A stretch of 62,885 nt of DNA from Gammaproteobacteria bacterium HGW-Gammaproteobacteria-4 (GCA_002839995.1 PGZC01000025.1:1-62885), one strand, 5' to 3'; counted from the first letter of the stretch, positions 11,534 through 20,637 are shown. The notes: generated from the sequence alone by a model not told the origin. A program made the numbers and translations.

Positions 11534-12130
11534 GTGCCGACGCAAAAAACCTACGACCGCGACTATTTCGATCGCTGGTATCGGCGACGCGCGATCCAGG
11601 CGCCCGGCGTGCTTGCACGCAAGGCGGCGCTGGCGGTGGCAACGGCCGAGTACTACCTCGGCCGCCCGTTGCGCAGCGTGATCGATGTCGGCTGCGGCGA
11701 AGGCCGATGGCGAGCGGCCCTGCACGCGATCCGGCCCGGTATCGATTACCTCGGCATCGACAGCAGCGACTACGCGGTGCGGCGCTACGGACGCAGCCGC
11801 AACCTGCGGCTGGCACGATTTGCGCAACTCGACAGCCTGCGTTTTGGCCCTTCCGCCGATCTGCTGGTGTGCTCGGACGTGCTTCACTATCTGCCCAGCG
11901 CCGAACTCAAACGCGGCGTGCGCGGCTTCGCCGAAATGTGCCATGGCGTCGCCTTCATCGAGGCATTCTGCCGTGGCGACGACATCGAGGGCGATCTCGA
12001 TGGCTATATCGCGCGTCCGGCGAGCTTCTACCGACGCGCGCTGAACGCAGCAGGCTTCACCGATGCCGGCGCGCAAATCTGGCTGGCACCCGCCGTGGCC
12101 GCCGAGGCGATGGCGCTGGAGCGGGCCTGA
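11534..12130 (+). CDS. Class I SAM-dependent methyltransferase
   Basis: 198 residues. Motif I of the Rossmann methyltransferase fold is clear (VIDVGCGEGRWRAAL, about 52-66), followed by an acidic residue after the second strand (IDYLGIDSSDYAV) and motif IV-like DLLVCSDVLHYL. The N-terminus (TYDRDYFDRWYRR) is typical of a family of small methyltransferases of unknown substrate. The GTG start directly abuts the TAA of the MAPEG gene, so it depends on that gene for expression. It converges with the sensor-domain gene, 31 bp away. Confidence 0.82.
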   Translation: MPTQKTYDRDYFDRWYRRRAIQAPGVLARKAALAVATAEYYLGRPLRSVIDVGCGEGRWRAALHAIRPGIDYLGIDSSDYAVRRYGRSRNLRLARFAQLDSLRFGPSADLLVCSDVLHYLPSAELKRGVRGFAEMCHGVAFIEAFCRGDDIEGDLDGYIARPASFYRRALNAAGFTDAGAQIWLAPAVAAEAMALERA

Positions 12131-12161
12131 GCGCCCGCGCGCCTTCACCGCGACGCCGCGT

Positions 12162-13070
12162 TCAATCGTACTGCGCTACTTTCACCAGCAGGTGCTTGGC
12201 CAGTTTGCCGTGCAGGCGGCCGACGCCGCGCACCAGATGCAGCATGCCGAACAGCAGCGCCATGCCCACGGTCGCGATCAACGGTGCCAGCCACAACGAC
12301 GGCGTGAAATCGACCTCGCCGCCAAGGTGAATCCAGCCGACACCGCTCAACAACTGCGCTACCGGTGCAGCAATCAAGGCAAGCGCAACGCTGAAGCCCG
12401 AGATCGTCACCGTGAAGTAGATGATGCCCAACGGCAGCATCAGCAGCATGTACAGGCACGTCGACCAGGTGCGCGGATCGGAGAACATGCCGCCGATGCG
12501 CGTGAGCAAGGGCTGTCCGCGCGTGGAATACAGCGGCCGGCGCGGCATCCGCTCACCCAGCATGGTTTCCACGATCCGCCCTTCCACCAGCGACAGCAGG
12601 CGGGTAGAGGCAAAGAACAGCACGATGAACGGAATGCCGATGATCAACACCAGCAGCCCGAGCGACAGGCTCCAGCCGGCGACCACCCAGGTGAAGTAGA
12701 AAATGCCGGTGGCCAGCGACAGCAGCATGTAGAACAGCGCCGCGTAGGTGCGCGGATCGGCGGCCACCGCAACGAACTGGCCGAACAGCGATTGCCGCTG
12801 CCGTGGCGGCGGCGGCTTCAACGCGCGCGCCACCTTCACTTCGGTCTGGCGGTAAATCTCAGCGACCTCGTCGGGCGCGCCGTAGCTGCTGGCAACCTCG
12901 GCAATCACCGCGGCCGGATCGCGCCCGCGCTGCGCGGCAAGCTCGCTGCGCAGGTACTCTTCGGCGTCGTACAGCGCGTCCTGCACCAGCGCCGGGTCGG
13001 CATCGGCCAATGCCGCGCGCAGTTGCGCCAGGTAACTCTCGATGCTGGTGGCGGGCGTTTTGGCGTTCAT
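12162..13070 (-). CDS. Membrane protein with HAAS-like and putative sensor domains
   Basis: 302 residues. The N-terminal 80 residues (IESYLAQLRAAL...EYLRSEL) form an alpha-helical cytosolic domain of the HAAS/DUF1700 type usually found beside PadR regulators. Two similar membrane blocks follow (about 110-170 and 205-290). Each opens with a DPRTYAALFYMLL or DPRTWSTCLYMLL stretch, so the membrane part looks like an internal duplication. It lies 32 bp behind a PadR regulator gene in the same orientation, the classic pairing in which the regulator controls its membrane partner. The ligand is unknown. Confidence 0.78.
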   Translation of the reverse strand: MNAKTPATSIESYLAQLRAALADADPALVQDALYDAEEYLRSELAAQRGRDPAAVIAEVASSYGAPDEVAEIYRQTEVKVARALKPPPPRQRQSLFGQFVAVAADPRTYAALFYMLLSLATGIFYFTWVVAGWSLSLGLLVLIIGIPFIVLFFASTRLLSLVEGRIVETMLGERMPRRPLYSTRGQPLLTRIGGMFSDPRTWSTCLYMLLMLPLGIIYFTVTISGFSVALALIAAPVAQLLSGVGWIHLGGEVDFTPSLWLAPLIATVGMALLFGMLHLVRGVGRLHGKLAKHLLVKVAQYD

Positions 13071-13102
13071 TGCAAAGTCCTTGGTAGCGGAGTCGTCGGG
13101 GT

Positions 13103-13465
13103 TCAGTTGTGTTCGGCAAGCACGGCATCGACCGCATCGCGGGTGGCGCTCCAGATTTGCCGCCAGTGCGCCAGCACCTCGCGGCCCGGGCCAGTGATGC
13201 GGTAATAACGGCGCGGCGGGCCGGCGACCGAGGGTTCCACATGGCTGTCCAGCAAACCGGCCTCGGCCAGATTGCGCAATACCGGATACAGCGCGCTGAG
13301 TTTGCCGCCCAGAGCCCCGCCGCCGGCCTCGAGGCGCTTGGCGATCTGGTAGCCGTACAGCGGCTCCACGGCCTGCGCCAGCACCGCCAGCAGCACCAGC
13401 GCCATGGTGCCGGTGGCCAGTTCCTTCTGGAACTTGCGGATCGCGTTGTCGTGCGCCTCGGTCAT
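13103..13465 (-). CDS. PadR family transcriptional regulator
   Basis: 120 residues. The winged-helix domain covers about 10-95 with the family pattern LVLLAVLAQAVEPLYGYQIA...LSALYPVLRNLAEAGLL and the wing GPPRRYYRIT. A short C-terminal helix would serve for dimerisation. Start placed at the ATG at 13465 (MTEAHDN), the usual position relative to the helix-turn-helix. It is first in an operon with the sensor-domain protein, and a dyad within its own promoter suggests autorepression. Confidence 0.9.
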   Translation of the reverse strand: MTEAHDNAIRKFQKELATGTMALVLLAVLAQAVEPLYGYQIAKRLEAGGGALGGKLSALYPVLRNLAEAGLLDSHVEPSVAGPPRRYYRITGPGREVLAHWRQIWSATRDAVDAVLAEHN

Positions 13466-13530
13466 GCTCTCGGCTCGTCGGTTGCTGCGCTTCGGCCGCA
13501 GCCTTCGCTGCGGTCCGTATGGTGCAATCA

Positions 13531-13558
13531 ATACTATTATCTATCTCGCTATAGTCAA
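13531..13558 (-). promoter_or_regulatory. Promoter of the padR operon with embedded operator dyad
   Basis: On the minus strand TTGACT (13553-13558) and TAGTAT (13531-13536) are 16 bp apart, a good sigma70 promoter. A dyad CTAT-N6-ATAG (13541-13554) begins in the -35 hexamer and fills most of the spacer, so a bound dimer would block RNA polymerase. I infer it is the PadR autorepression site. The divergent srkA gene starts 60-90 bp away and might also be affected. Confidence 0.6.
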
Positions 13559-13621
13559 CTGAACTAATGGCACAGTTGCGTCGCGGGCGACAGCAGCGGC
13601 GCAGTGGCTTAGCATCGCGGC

Positions 13622-14611
13622 ATGAAAATATCCGCACAGCAGCCCTACGTGGGCCTCGACCCGCAGCGGGTGATCCAGGCAATCGAAACTCTCGGCTTGC
13701 ATTGCGATGGCCGGGTGCTGGCGTTGAACAGTTACGAAAACCGGGTGTTCCGGGTCGGCATCGAGGATGCGCCTGCGCGCGTGGTCAAGTTCTACCGCCC
13801 GGCGCGCTGGAGCGATGCCGCGATCATCGAGGAACACGCCTTTGGGTGCGAGTTGGCCGGGCACGGGGTCTCGGTGGTACCGCCCGAGGTGCATCAGGGA
13901 CGAACCCTGCACCACGATGGCGACCTGCGTTTCGCGCTGTTCGCGTTGCAGGGCGGGCACGCGCCGGAGCTGGGCCGTGCCGATACCCTGCGCACGCTCG
14001 GCCTGAGCCTTGGCCGGATGCACGCGTTGGGCGCGCGCATCCCGTTCGTCCACCGCCCCGCTCTGAGCATCGAACGCCTTGGCGATGAACCGGTCGATAC
14101 CCTGCTCGACGGCGACTGGCTGCCGCCCGAGCTGGAAGCCAATTTCGAGATTCTTGCCGAAGCCGTGCTCGATCTGGTGCAAACGGCGTTCGAGCGCGTC
14201 GAACCGATCGCCACGATCCGCCTGCACGGCGATTGCCATCCCGGCAACATCCTGTGGCGCGGCGAGCAGGCGCATTTCGTCGATCTCGACGACTGCATGA
14301 ACGGGCCGGCAATCCAGGACCTGTGGATGCTGCTGTCGGGAACGGTCGAAGAGCAAAGCCAGCAACTGCGCTGGCTGCTGGAAGGTTACGAGATGTTCCA
14401 GCGATTCGACACGCGCGAACTGGGCTTGATCGAAGCCTTGCGCAGCCTGCGCCTGCTGCATTTCAACGCCTGGATTGCACGCCGCTGGCACGACCCGGCG
14501 TTTCCGGCGGCATTCCCCTGGTTCGCCGAGCCGCGGCATTGGGAACAGGTGATCGGGCAATTGCAGGAACAACTGGCGCTGTTGCAAGAGCCGACCCTGT
14601 TACGGGTTTGA
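13622..14611 (+). CDS. srkA: Stress response serine/threonine kinase SrkA (YihE)
   Basis: 329 residues, equal to family length. It has an aminoglycoside-phosphotransferase/choline-kinase-like fold. The catalytic loop is RLHGDCHPGNILW (about 200-212) and the metal-binding segment is VDLDDCMNGP; the N-terminal nucleotide loop is LNSYENRVFRV. SrkA (YihE/RdoA) is a protein kinase reported to protect enterobacteria from stress-induced death and is often paired with dsbA, which is not seen here. The ATG start is preceded by a short divergent region shared with padR. Confidence 0.9.
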   Translation: MKISAQQPYVGLDPQRVIQAIETLGLHCDGRVLALNSYENRVFRVGIEDAPARVVKFYRPARWSDAAIIEEHAFGCELAGHGVSVVPPEVHQGRTLHHDGDLRFALFALQGGHAPELGRADTLRTLGLSLGRMHALGARIPFVHRPALSIERLGDEPVDTLLDGDWLPPELEANFEILAEAVLDLVQTAFERVEPIATIRLHGDCHPGNILWRGEQAHFVDLDDCMNGPAIQDLWMLLSGTVEEQSQQLRWLLEGYEMFQRFDTRELGLIEALRSLRLLHFNAWIARRWHDPAFPAAFPWFAEPRHWEQVIGQLQEQLALLQEPTLLRV

Positions 14612-14620
14612 CCGGGTAGC

Positions 14621-14902
14621 GGGGAAAACCTGAAAAACATCGGGTCCGCAAAAGACGCAAAGAATGCAAAGAACACTCCGTTTCTGCGGGAAAGCACGGA
14701 ACAAGCCGGGCCCAGTCTGTTGGCTGCAATCGATTCCGGCTTGACTCGCACTGCGTGCTCGCCCTTCGGGCTGCCTTCGGCGTTCGGGAGCTGCGCGCTT
14801 GGTCGGGGGAATGACGAACAGCCACGCATTCAGACCGCCACTGGCTTCATTTCTTCTTTTCGTCTTTTGCCTTCTTTGCGCCCTTTGCGTCCTTTGCGGA
14901 CT
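14621..14902. repeat. GCAAAG-type palindromic element A
   Basis: The left end has GGGAAAACC then GGTCCGCAAAAGACGCAAAG (from 14643); the right end has CTTTGCGTCCTTTGCGGAC (to 14902). The ends are inverted copies of each other, built of about 9-base GCAAAGnnc units. It fills most of the gap between the convergent srkA and glycosyltransferase genes. The interior has no convincing coding sequence. Confidence 0.75.
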
Positions 14903-14936
14903 GCTATTGCGCTGTCGCGCTGTTGCGCCTTTGCAA

Positions 14937-16781
14937 TCAGTCCACCATAAACACCTGTTCCTGCCATGGCTCGATGCTGCCATCGCGGCCATGCACGATC
15001 AGGCCCAGCCAATGCCGTCCCGGCGTCAGGCCGGTGCTGTCGAACGTGGCGCTGAAACCCACGTTCGGATGCGCGCGATCGCGGGACACCTGCCAATAGG
15101 CGGCGACATGCGGTGCCGGCAAACCGTATTGCGCCTGCGCGACCACCGCGCCATCGACGATGATCTCGACCCGCGCGACGCTGGCGCCATCCTTGAACGC
15201 CCAGCCACGCACCGCGACCGTGCCGGCAACGGTGGACGAAGCCGGTGGCTGATCGATCCAGGCCAATGCCGGCAACACACACGCGCTGGAGTCGCGCGCC
15301 GGCAACAGGCGGTACAGCAAAAAGCGCTTGTGGCCATGATCGACGTTGAGCACCTCGGGCACCGGCAATGCGCCGTGGCGCTCGCAGCCTTGCGCATAGG
15401 CGCGCAGGCGATCCTTGAGCGCCACCGCTGTGTCTTCGACCAGCAGCAGGCTCGGCTGCGGCAGCGGGCCGGGCGGCGGCACCATGCCCCATAACGCCAG
15501 TTGCGCGGCGCGGCCATGCTTGTGGTTGCGCGGGTGATCGAGCACTGCCACCGGTTTGCCGTCCAGCGCGAAGCCCAATTGCGCCGCGAGCATGAAATTG
15601 TCGGCAATCAGGCGGGTATCGCGCGGCATGCTGCGCAGCGCGTCCCGTGTGCGCGTGGTCACCTCCGACCAGCCGGCGAAGTTCTCCGGATAAGCGCTGC
15701 CCGATGCCAGATGCGCGCGCACCGCGGGCACGCTGATCGCGGCCAGGTAGCCGACGCCGAGCGTCGTGCCGAGCGCGAGCAACAGCCAGGTGGCGCGTCG
15801 CCAGAGCGGCCGCCAATCGGTCAGTACCGCCGGCAGCAAGGCCAGCAGCGGCAGGTACGCCGGCAGCGGCCAGTGAAAACTGACCCGCTGTCGGTCGGCG
15901 AAGAATCCGAGTACGAAATACGCGGCCAGCAACAGCAGCGAAGCAATCAGCACGAAGCCGAGCCGCACGTCATGCTGCACGCGCCACGCGCGCCAGCCAC
16001 GCTGCACCGCCATCGCCATTGCAACCGCCAGCAACGGCGTCAGCAACAGCAACTGGATCGGCACGAACAGCGCGCCATCGGCATCGAATTGCCACGGGTG
16101 GCGCTCGTGCAACTGGAATGCGAGACCGGCGCCGTGATGGCGCAGATTCCAGAGCAGCAACGGCAACCATGCCAGCGCGCCGACGGCGGCGGCCAGCCAC
16201 AGCGCCGGTCGGCGCAGCAACACCCGCCCGCCCGGCATGGCGAGCAAGGCAACGCCGGCCGCGAGCAGCGGCAACGCAAAGCGATAGTGGCTGAATCCGC
16301 CAAGCACCAGGCCAAGCACCAGACGCAGCACCGCCGCCGCCGAAAACCGCGTCAGCAGCGCCAGCACTGCCTCGACGCACAGCAAAACCGCCAGCGTCAG
16401 CGGCACATCGGGCATTGCCATCACCCCCAACCCGGCCAGCGGCGGCAGCAACACCGCCAGCGAGCCCGCCTGCCACGCATGCGCGCCGCGCACCCCCAGA
16501 TGGTGGGCGATGGCGATCACCAGCCACGGCATCAGCGCCGCCAGCACGGCGAATGGCAGACGCAGCGCCCACGCTTGATTGCCGCCCAGTTCGACTCCGA
16601 ACCGCGCCAACACAGCCGTTGCCGCCGGCAGATCGGAATAGGCCCAATCCAGATGCTGGCCTTCCAGCCAGTAGAACGCTTCATCGCCAAACAGCGGCAG
16701 GCACACACTGAGCGCGAGCCGGACGGCCAGCAGCGACGCCCACAACGCCAGGAACTTCACGCGGGCATCGCGGTCGGCCAT
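14937..16781 (-). CDS. ArnT-like glycosyltransferase (family 39/83 type)
   Basis: 614 residues. About 11-12 membrane helices occupy residues 1-390. The first periplasmic loop has the catalytic acidic pattern LFGDEAFYWLEGQHLDWAYS followed by DLPAATAVLARFG, typical of polyprenyl-phosphate-dependent dolichyl-mannosyl/ArnT-like transferases. A soluble periplasmic region follows. The last 90 residues form an Ig-like beta-sandwich (VARVEIIVDGAVVAQAQYG) instead of ending after the membrane part. It probably transfers a sugar from a lipid carrier to lipid A, a protein or a glycan; the acceptor is unknown. Start placed at the ATG at 16781 (MADRDARV): the upstream reading frame is antisense to moxR and not real. 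It is divergent from moxR, with a 54-bp gap. Confidence 0.85.
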   Translation of the reverse strand: MADRDARVKFLALWASLLAVRLALSVCLPLFGDEAFYWLEGQHLDWAYSDLPAATAVLARFGVELGGNQAWALRLPFAVLAALMPWLVIAIAHHLGVRGAHAWQAGSLAVLLPPLAGLGVMAMPDVPLTLAVLLCVEAVLALLTRFSAAAVLRLVLGLVLGGFSHYRFALPLLAAGVALLAMPGGRVLLRRPALWLAAAVGALAWLPLLLWNLRHHGAGLAFQLHERHPWQFDADGALFVPIQLLLLTPLLAVAMAMAVQRGWRAWRVQHDVRLGFVLIASLLLLAAYFVLGFFADRQRVSFHWPLPAYLPLLALLPAVLTDWRPLWRRATWLLLALGTTLGVGYLAAISVPAVRAHLASGSAYPENFAGWSEVTTRTRDALRSMPRDTRLIADNFMLAAQLGFALDGKPVAVLDHPRNHKHGRAAQLALWGMVPPPGPLPQPSLLLVEDTAVALKDRLRAYAQGCERHGALPVPEVLNVDHGHKRFLLYRLLPARDSSACVLPALAWIDQPPASSTVAGTVAVRGWAFKDGASVARVEIIVDGAVVAQAQYGLPAPHVAAYWQVSRDRAHPNVGFSATFDSTGLTPGRHWLGLIVHGRDGSIEPWQEQVFMVD

Positions 16782-16835
16782 GGCACGGTCGGCGCTGCGG
16801 GCTACACTGGCGCGGTCATTCACTTGGGTCGGGCC

Positions 16836-17804
16836 ATGGTCGATCACAACATGCTCAGGCAGCAACAGGCGGATCATTCTACGGTGGAGCCGGCGCGCGC
16901 GGCGCTCAACGACGCGATCGCGCAGGTCAATGCCACCGTGCTTGGCAAACGCCACGAAATCAGCCTGGCCTTCGTCTGCCTGCTGGCCGAAGGCCATCTG
17001 CTGATCGAAGACCTGCCCGGCCTCGGTAAAACCACGCTGGCGCGGGCGATGGCGGCAAGCCTCGGTCTGGATTTTCACCGCCTGCAATTCACCTCCGACC
17101 TGCTGCCCTCGGACATCCTCGGCGTCAGCGTGTTCGATCAGGGGCAGCAACGCTTCGTGTTCCACTCCGGCCCGGTGTTCACCCAGCTATTGCTCGCCGA
17201 CGAAATCAATCGCGCGCCGCCGCGCACGCAGAGCGCCCTGCTTGAAGCCATGGCCGAGCACCAGATCACGGTCGATGGCATCTGCCACCGCCTGCAACAA
17301 CCGTTCTTCGTGATCGCCACCCAGAACCCGGTCGATCTGGTCGGCACCTTTCCGCTACCCGATTCGCAGCTCGACCGGTTTCTGATGCGCATCGAGCTGG
17401 GTTATCCCGATCCGGCCGCCGAGCGCGCGATGCTGATTGGCGCCGATCGCCGGCACCTGATCGAGCAGGCGCAACCGCTGCTGGATAGCGAACAGTTGCT
17501 CGCCCTGCGCCGGGCGGTCACCGGGATCCACGTCAGTGCGGCGCTGGTCGATTACATCCAGGCGTTGCTGGCGCACAGCCGCCGCTACCCCGGCGTGCGG
17601 GTGGGCCTGTCGCCGCGCGCGGGGCTGGCCTTGCTGCGCGCCGCCAAGGCGCATGCCCTGCTCAACGCACGCACGCATGTGCTGCCCGACGACGTGCAGA
17701 GCGTGTTTGTCGAGGTCAGCGCGCATCGCCTCGCAAGCGAAGGCCACGGCGACGCGCGCGCCACGGCGGCGCGTGCGATTCTGGCCGAAGTGGCCGTGGA
17801 CTGA
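16836..17804 (+). CDS. MoxR family AAA+ ATPase
   Basis: 322 residues. The Walker A motif is DLPGLGKTTLAR (about 60), Walker B LLLADEINRAPPRTQSALLE (about 120), sensor 1 IATQNPVDLVGTFPLPDSQL with the lid domain at 230-320. MoxR ATPases act as chaperones for the maturation of protein complexes and are normally encoded with DUF58 and transglutaminase-like partners, exactly as here. The start at 16836 (MVDHNML) is chosen over the longer upstream frame, which is antisense to the glycosyltransferase; the ATG at 16851 is an alternative. The next gene starts directly at its stop. Confidence 0.92.
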   Translation: MVDHNMLRQQQADHSTVEPARAALNDAIAQVNATVLGKRHEISLAFVCLLAEGHLLIEDLPGLGKTTLARAMAASLGLDFHRLQFTSDLLPSDILGVSVFDQGQQRFVFHSGPVFTQLLLADEINRAPPRTQSALLEAMAEHQITVDGICHRLQQPFFVIATQNPVDLVGTFPLPDSQLDRFLMRIELGYPDPAAERAMLIGADRRHLIEQAQPLLDSEQLLALRRAVTGIHVSAALVDYIQALLAHSRRYPGVRVGLSPRAGLALLRAAKAHALLNARTHVLPDDVQSVFVEVSAHRLASEGHGDARATAARAILAEVAVD

Positions 17805-18665
17805 ATGGCGGCGCTGCGCCAGCGCTTTCTCGGTTGGGCGCGGCCGCGCGCACCGGAGGCCTTGCCGGCGGCGATCGATCGCAAGCGCGTTTATGTGCTG
17901 CCGACTCCGTTTGGCGGGTTTATCGGCGCCCTGCTGGCCACCATGCTGCTCGGCGCCCTGAACTACAACAACAACCCGGCGCTGATGCTCGGTTTCCTGC
18001 TCGCGGCTGCGGTTCACAACAGCTTCGTGCGCGCGCATCTGAACCTCAGCGGCCTGCACCTGCTGGCGCTGCAGGCCGAGCCGGTGGCTGCCGGCGACGT
18101 GATGCGCCTGCGCTGTCTGGTGCAGGGCGATGGCCGCCGCGATCGTCCGGCGCTGCTGTTCGACTGCGAGGAAGGCACGGTCGGCGTGTCGCTGCGTGGC
18201 GACGAGGCGCAACGCGTCAGTGTCGACTGGACGCCCGCCCACCGCGGCTGGCAGCAACCGCCGCGGATTCGGGTACAGACGCGGTTTCCGCTGGGACTGG
18301 CCGTGGCCTGGTGCTACTTCTGGCCACGCACGCAGGTACTGGTCTATCCGCGCGCCGAACCGAACCCGCCGCCGCTGCCCAGCGCGGCGGGGCTCGGCAA
18401 CGCGCAGGCGCATCGCGGCCGCGGCGACGAACTGCATCACCTGCGCGATTACCGCAGCGGCGATCCGATGCGCGACGTTGCCTGGAAATCCTCGGCGCGT
18501 GCCGGCCAGTTGCTGGTGCGCGAATACGAGCAACCGATCGCCAATGAACAGTGTCTGGCGTGGCCGGCTACTCACGGCCTGCCACAGCAAGCGATCGCGG
18601 CGGGTCGTGGCCCGGCCCATCGCCATGCCTGCCTGCGCGCGCTGGCGGAGATGGGCGATGGCTGA
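17805..18665 (+). CDS. DUF58 domain protein, apparently shortened
   Basis: 286 residues. Two adjacent membrane helices lie near 35-72, then a beta-rich domain, then the DUF58 signature (GDELHHLRDYRSGDPMRDVAWKSSAR, read in parts at about 205-230). After LLVREYEQ the usual segment with its tryptophan-helix is missing: IANEQCLAW is followed directly by LPQQAIAAGRGPAHRHACLRAL, which in relatives comes about 25-30 residues later. The reading frame is kept. This looks like an internal in-frame deletion relative to the family as I recall it; whether it still works is unclear. It sits between moxR (abutting) and the TgpA gene (8-bp overlap). Confidence 0.8.
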   Translation: MAALRQRFLGWARPRAPEALPAAIDRKRVYVLPTPFGGFIGALLATMLLGALNYNNNPALMLGFLLAAAVHNSFVRAHLNLSGLHLLALQAEPVAAGDVMRLRCLVQGDGRRDRPALLFDCEEGTVGVSLRGDEAQRVSVDWTPAHRGWQQPPRIRVQTRFPLGLAVAWCYFWPRTQVLVYPRAEPNPPPLPSAAGLGNAQAHRGRGDELHHLRDYRSGDPMRDVAWKSSARAGQLLVREYEQPIANEQCLAWPATHGLPQQAIAAGRGPAHRHACLRALAEMGDG

Positions 18666-20637
18666 AATCCGTTTACCCGGCGATGTCCGCAATGCCTGCC
18701 TGCTGGCGGCGGCATTGGCGGCATTGCCGCTGCTGCGCCTGACCCCTCTGTGGCTGGCGGCACTGCTGGTTGCGACCGGCGCGATCGCCGCGCTGACCAG
18801 CCGCACGCGACCCTGGCCGATGTTGCTGCGCCTGCTGCTGACCGTTGCCCTGAGCGCGCTGGTGGTGATCGCCAGCGATTTCCGCTTTGGCCGCGATACC
18901 GCCTGTGCCCTGCTGCTGGCGATGCTGGCCTTGAAGGTTGCCGAGGCGCGCAGCCTGCGCGATGCGCGCAGCCTGGCCGGCTTTGCCCTGTTCGCCACCT
19001 TCGCCGCGTTCTTGCAAGATCAAGGTCCGATCACACTCGCGCTGGCGCTGCCGGCGCTGGCATTCACGCTCGATGCGTTCGCGCAACTGGCCGGGGCGCA
19101 AGCCGACACCGCCGGCAACACCGCGGGCAACGCGCCATGGCAATCGCGCTTGCGCAGCGCCGGAGGGCGCCTGGCGCTGGCGTTGCCGCTGGCGCTGGCC
19201 GGATTCTGGCTATTCCCGCGCATGGGCACGCCGATCTGGGGCGTACCGGAAAATGCCGTGTCCAAAACCGGCATCAGCGGGCGCATGTCGCCCGGCGACT
19301 GGCTGGACGTGCTGAGCGACGACAGCCCCGCGTTTCGGGTGCGTTTTGATGGCCGCGAACCACCGCGCCAACAACTGTACTGGCGCGGCCCGGTGCTGTG
19401 GAACTTCGATGGCCGCACCTGGCTGCCGGAGCGCCGCCTGCGCAGCGCAGACCCGGCGCAACTGCTTGCGGGCGATCAGCGCTACCGCTACGAACTGACC
19501 ATGGAGCCGACCGAAAAACGGTTCCTGTTCGCCCTGGACTGGCCGTTGCAGGCACCGGACAACGGCCACATGGCCGCCGACCTGAGCCCGTATGCCAACG
19601 CGCCGTTGCGCAGCCTGAGCCGCTATACCCTCAGCGCGTCGAGCGATGCGCAGGTCGAACCCGACCTGTCGGCCTACCACCGCCGACTGGCGCTGGCGCT
19701 GCCGCCGGGATTCAACCCGCGCACCCGGGCACTGGCCGCGCAATGGCGGCGCGAAGGCGCAACCGACACCGACGTGATCCAGCGCGCGCTGACCTGGATC
19801 GGACGCGACTTCAGCTACGATCTGGCGGCGCCGCCGCTGGGCCGCAACAGCGTCGATGAGTTTCTGTACGACACCCGCATCGGTTTTTGCGAGCATTTCA
19901 GTTCCTCGTTCGTGTTCCTGATGCGCGCCGCCGGCATCCCGGCGCGCGTCGTCACCGGCTACGTCGGCGGCTACCGCAACCCGGTTGGCGAGTACTGGGT
20001 GATCCAGCAATCCGATGCCCACGCCTGGGCCGAGGTGTGGCTGGCGCAACGCGGCTGGGTTCGCGTCGATCCCACCGCTGCGGTCGCCCCGGAACGGGTA
20101 TTCGAGCGCTATGGGCGTGGCGCTGGCATGGCCTCGTTTGGCGGCGCGCTGGCACCGATGCTGAACGTGTCGGACTGGCTGCGGCGCGGCTGGAACGATC
20201 TGGTGCTGAGCTACGACGCGGCGCGTCAGCAATTGCTGCTGCGCGCGTTGGGTGTCCGCCCCGAGCAAAGCTGGCAGGGCCTCGCGGTGTTCGTGGTGGT
20301 CGCGCTGCTGATGCTGGCGCTGACCCTGTTGTGGCTGGCGCGCCGGCAGACGCAGCCGGTCCCGCCGGTGCTGCGCGCCTGGCGCCGCCTGGTGCTGCGC
20401 TTCGAACGCGCCGGCCTGGCCCACGCCCGGCATGAGCCGGCACTGCATTATGGCGAACGCGCCGCCCGGCAATGGCCCGTGATCGGCCCCCGGATCCGTT
20501 CGCTCAGCCAGCGTTTCGCCAACTGGCGCTATGCTGAACGTACGCTGGAGCTGGAAGAGATGAACGCCCTGGCGCGTGATCTTGACCGCATGCGGCCGCC
20601 GAACCGCGTACCACCCCCATCAGGAGATGCCCCATGA
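18658..20637 (+). CDS. TgpA-type transglutaminase-like membrane protein
   Basis: 659 residues. About six membrane helices in residues 10-190, a long periplasmic part (200-545), a further helix at about 550-570 and a cytosolic C-terminus. The transglutaminase-like catalytic triad is visible: Cys in IGFCEHFSSSFVFLMRAAG, His in SDAHAWAEVWL, Asp in RVDPTAAV. In Pseudomonas aeruginosa the homologue TgpA is essential and linked to envelope homeostasis. The gene overlaps DUF58 by 8 bp and the following lipoprotein gene by ATGA, so the four genes from moxR form one operon. The substrate is unknown; periplasmic peptides or peptidoglycan are guesses. Confidence 0.9.
   Translation: MAEIRLPGDVRNACLLAAALAALPLLRLTPLWLAALLVATGAIAALTSRTRPWPMLLRLLLTVALSALVVIASDFRFGRDTACALLLAMLALKVAEARSLRDARSLAGFALFATFAAFLQDQGPITLALALPALAFTLDAFAQLAGAQADTAGNTAGNAPWQSRLRSAGGRLALALPLALAGFWLFPRMGTPIWGVPENAVSKTGISGRMSPGDWLDVLSDDSPAFRVRFDGREPPRQQLYWRGPVLWNFDGRTWLPERRLRSADPAQLLAGDQRYRYELTMEPTEKRFLFALDWPLQAPDNGHMAADLSPYANAPLRSLSRYTLSASSDAQVEPDLSAYHRRLALALPPGFNPRTRALAAQWRREGATDTDVIQRALTWIGRDFSYDLAAPPLGRNSVDEFLYDTRIGFCEHFSSSFVFLMRAAGIPARVVTGYVGGYRNPVGEYWVIQQSDAHAWAEVWLAQRGWVRVDPTAAVAPERVFERYGRGAGMASFGGALAPMLNVSDWLRRGWNDLVLSYDAARQQLLLRALGVRPEQSWQGLAVFVVVALLMLALTLLWLARRQTQPVPPVLRAWRRLVLRFERAGLAHARHEPALHYGERAARQWPVIGPRIRSLSQRFANWRYAERTLELEEMNALARDLDRMRPPNRVPPPSGDAP

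Noticed and set aside
9124-12330. Long rightward open frame of more than 1,000 codons
   Set aside because: It runs antisense across the MFS-PlsC gene and out of frame through the following genes; composition is Arg/His/Gln-rich as expected for a shadow of high-GC codons.
16782-17165. N-terminal extension of the glycosyltransferase
   Set aside because: The extension is antisense to moxR and lacks membrane character; the ATG at 16781 begins the first helix.
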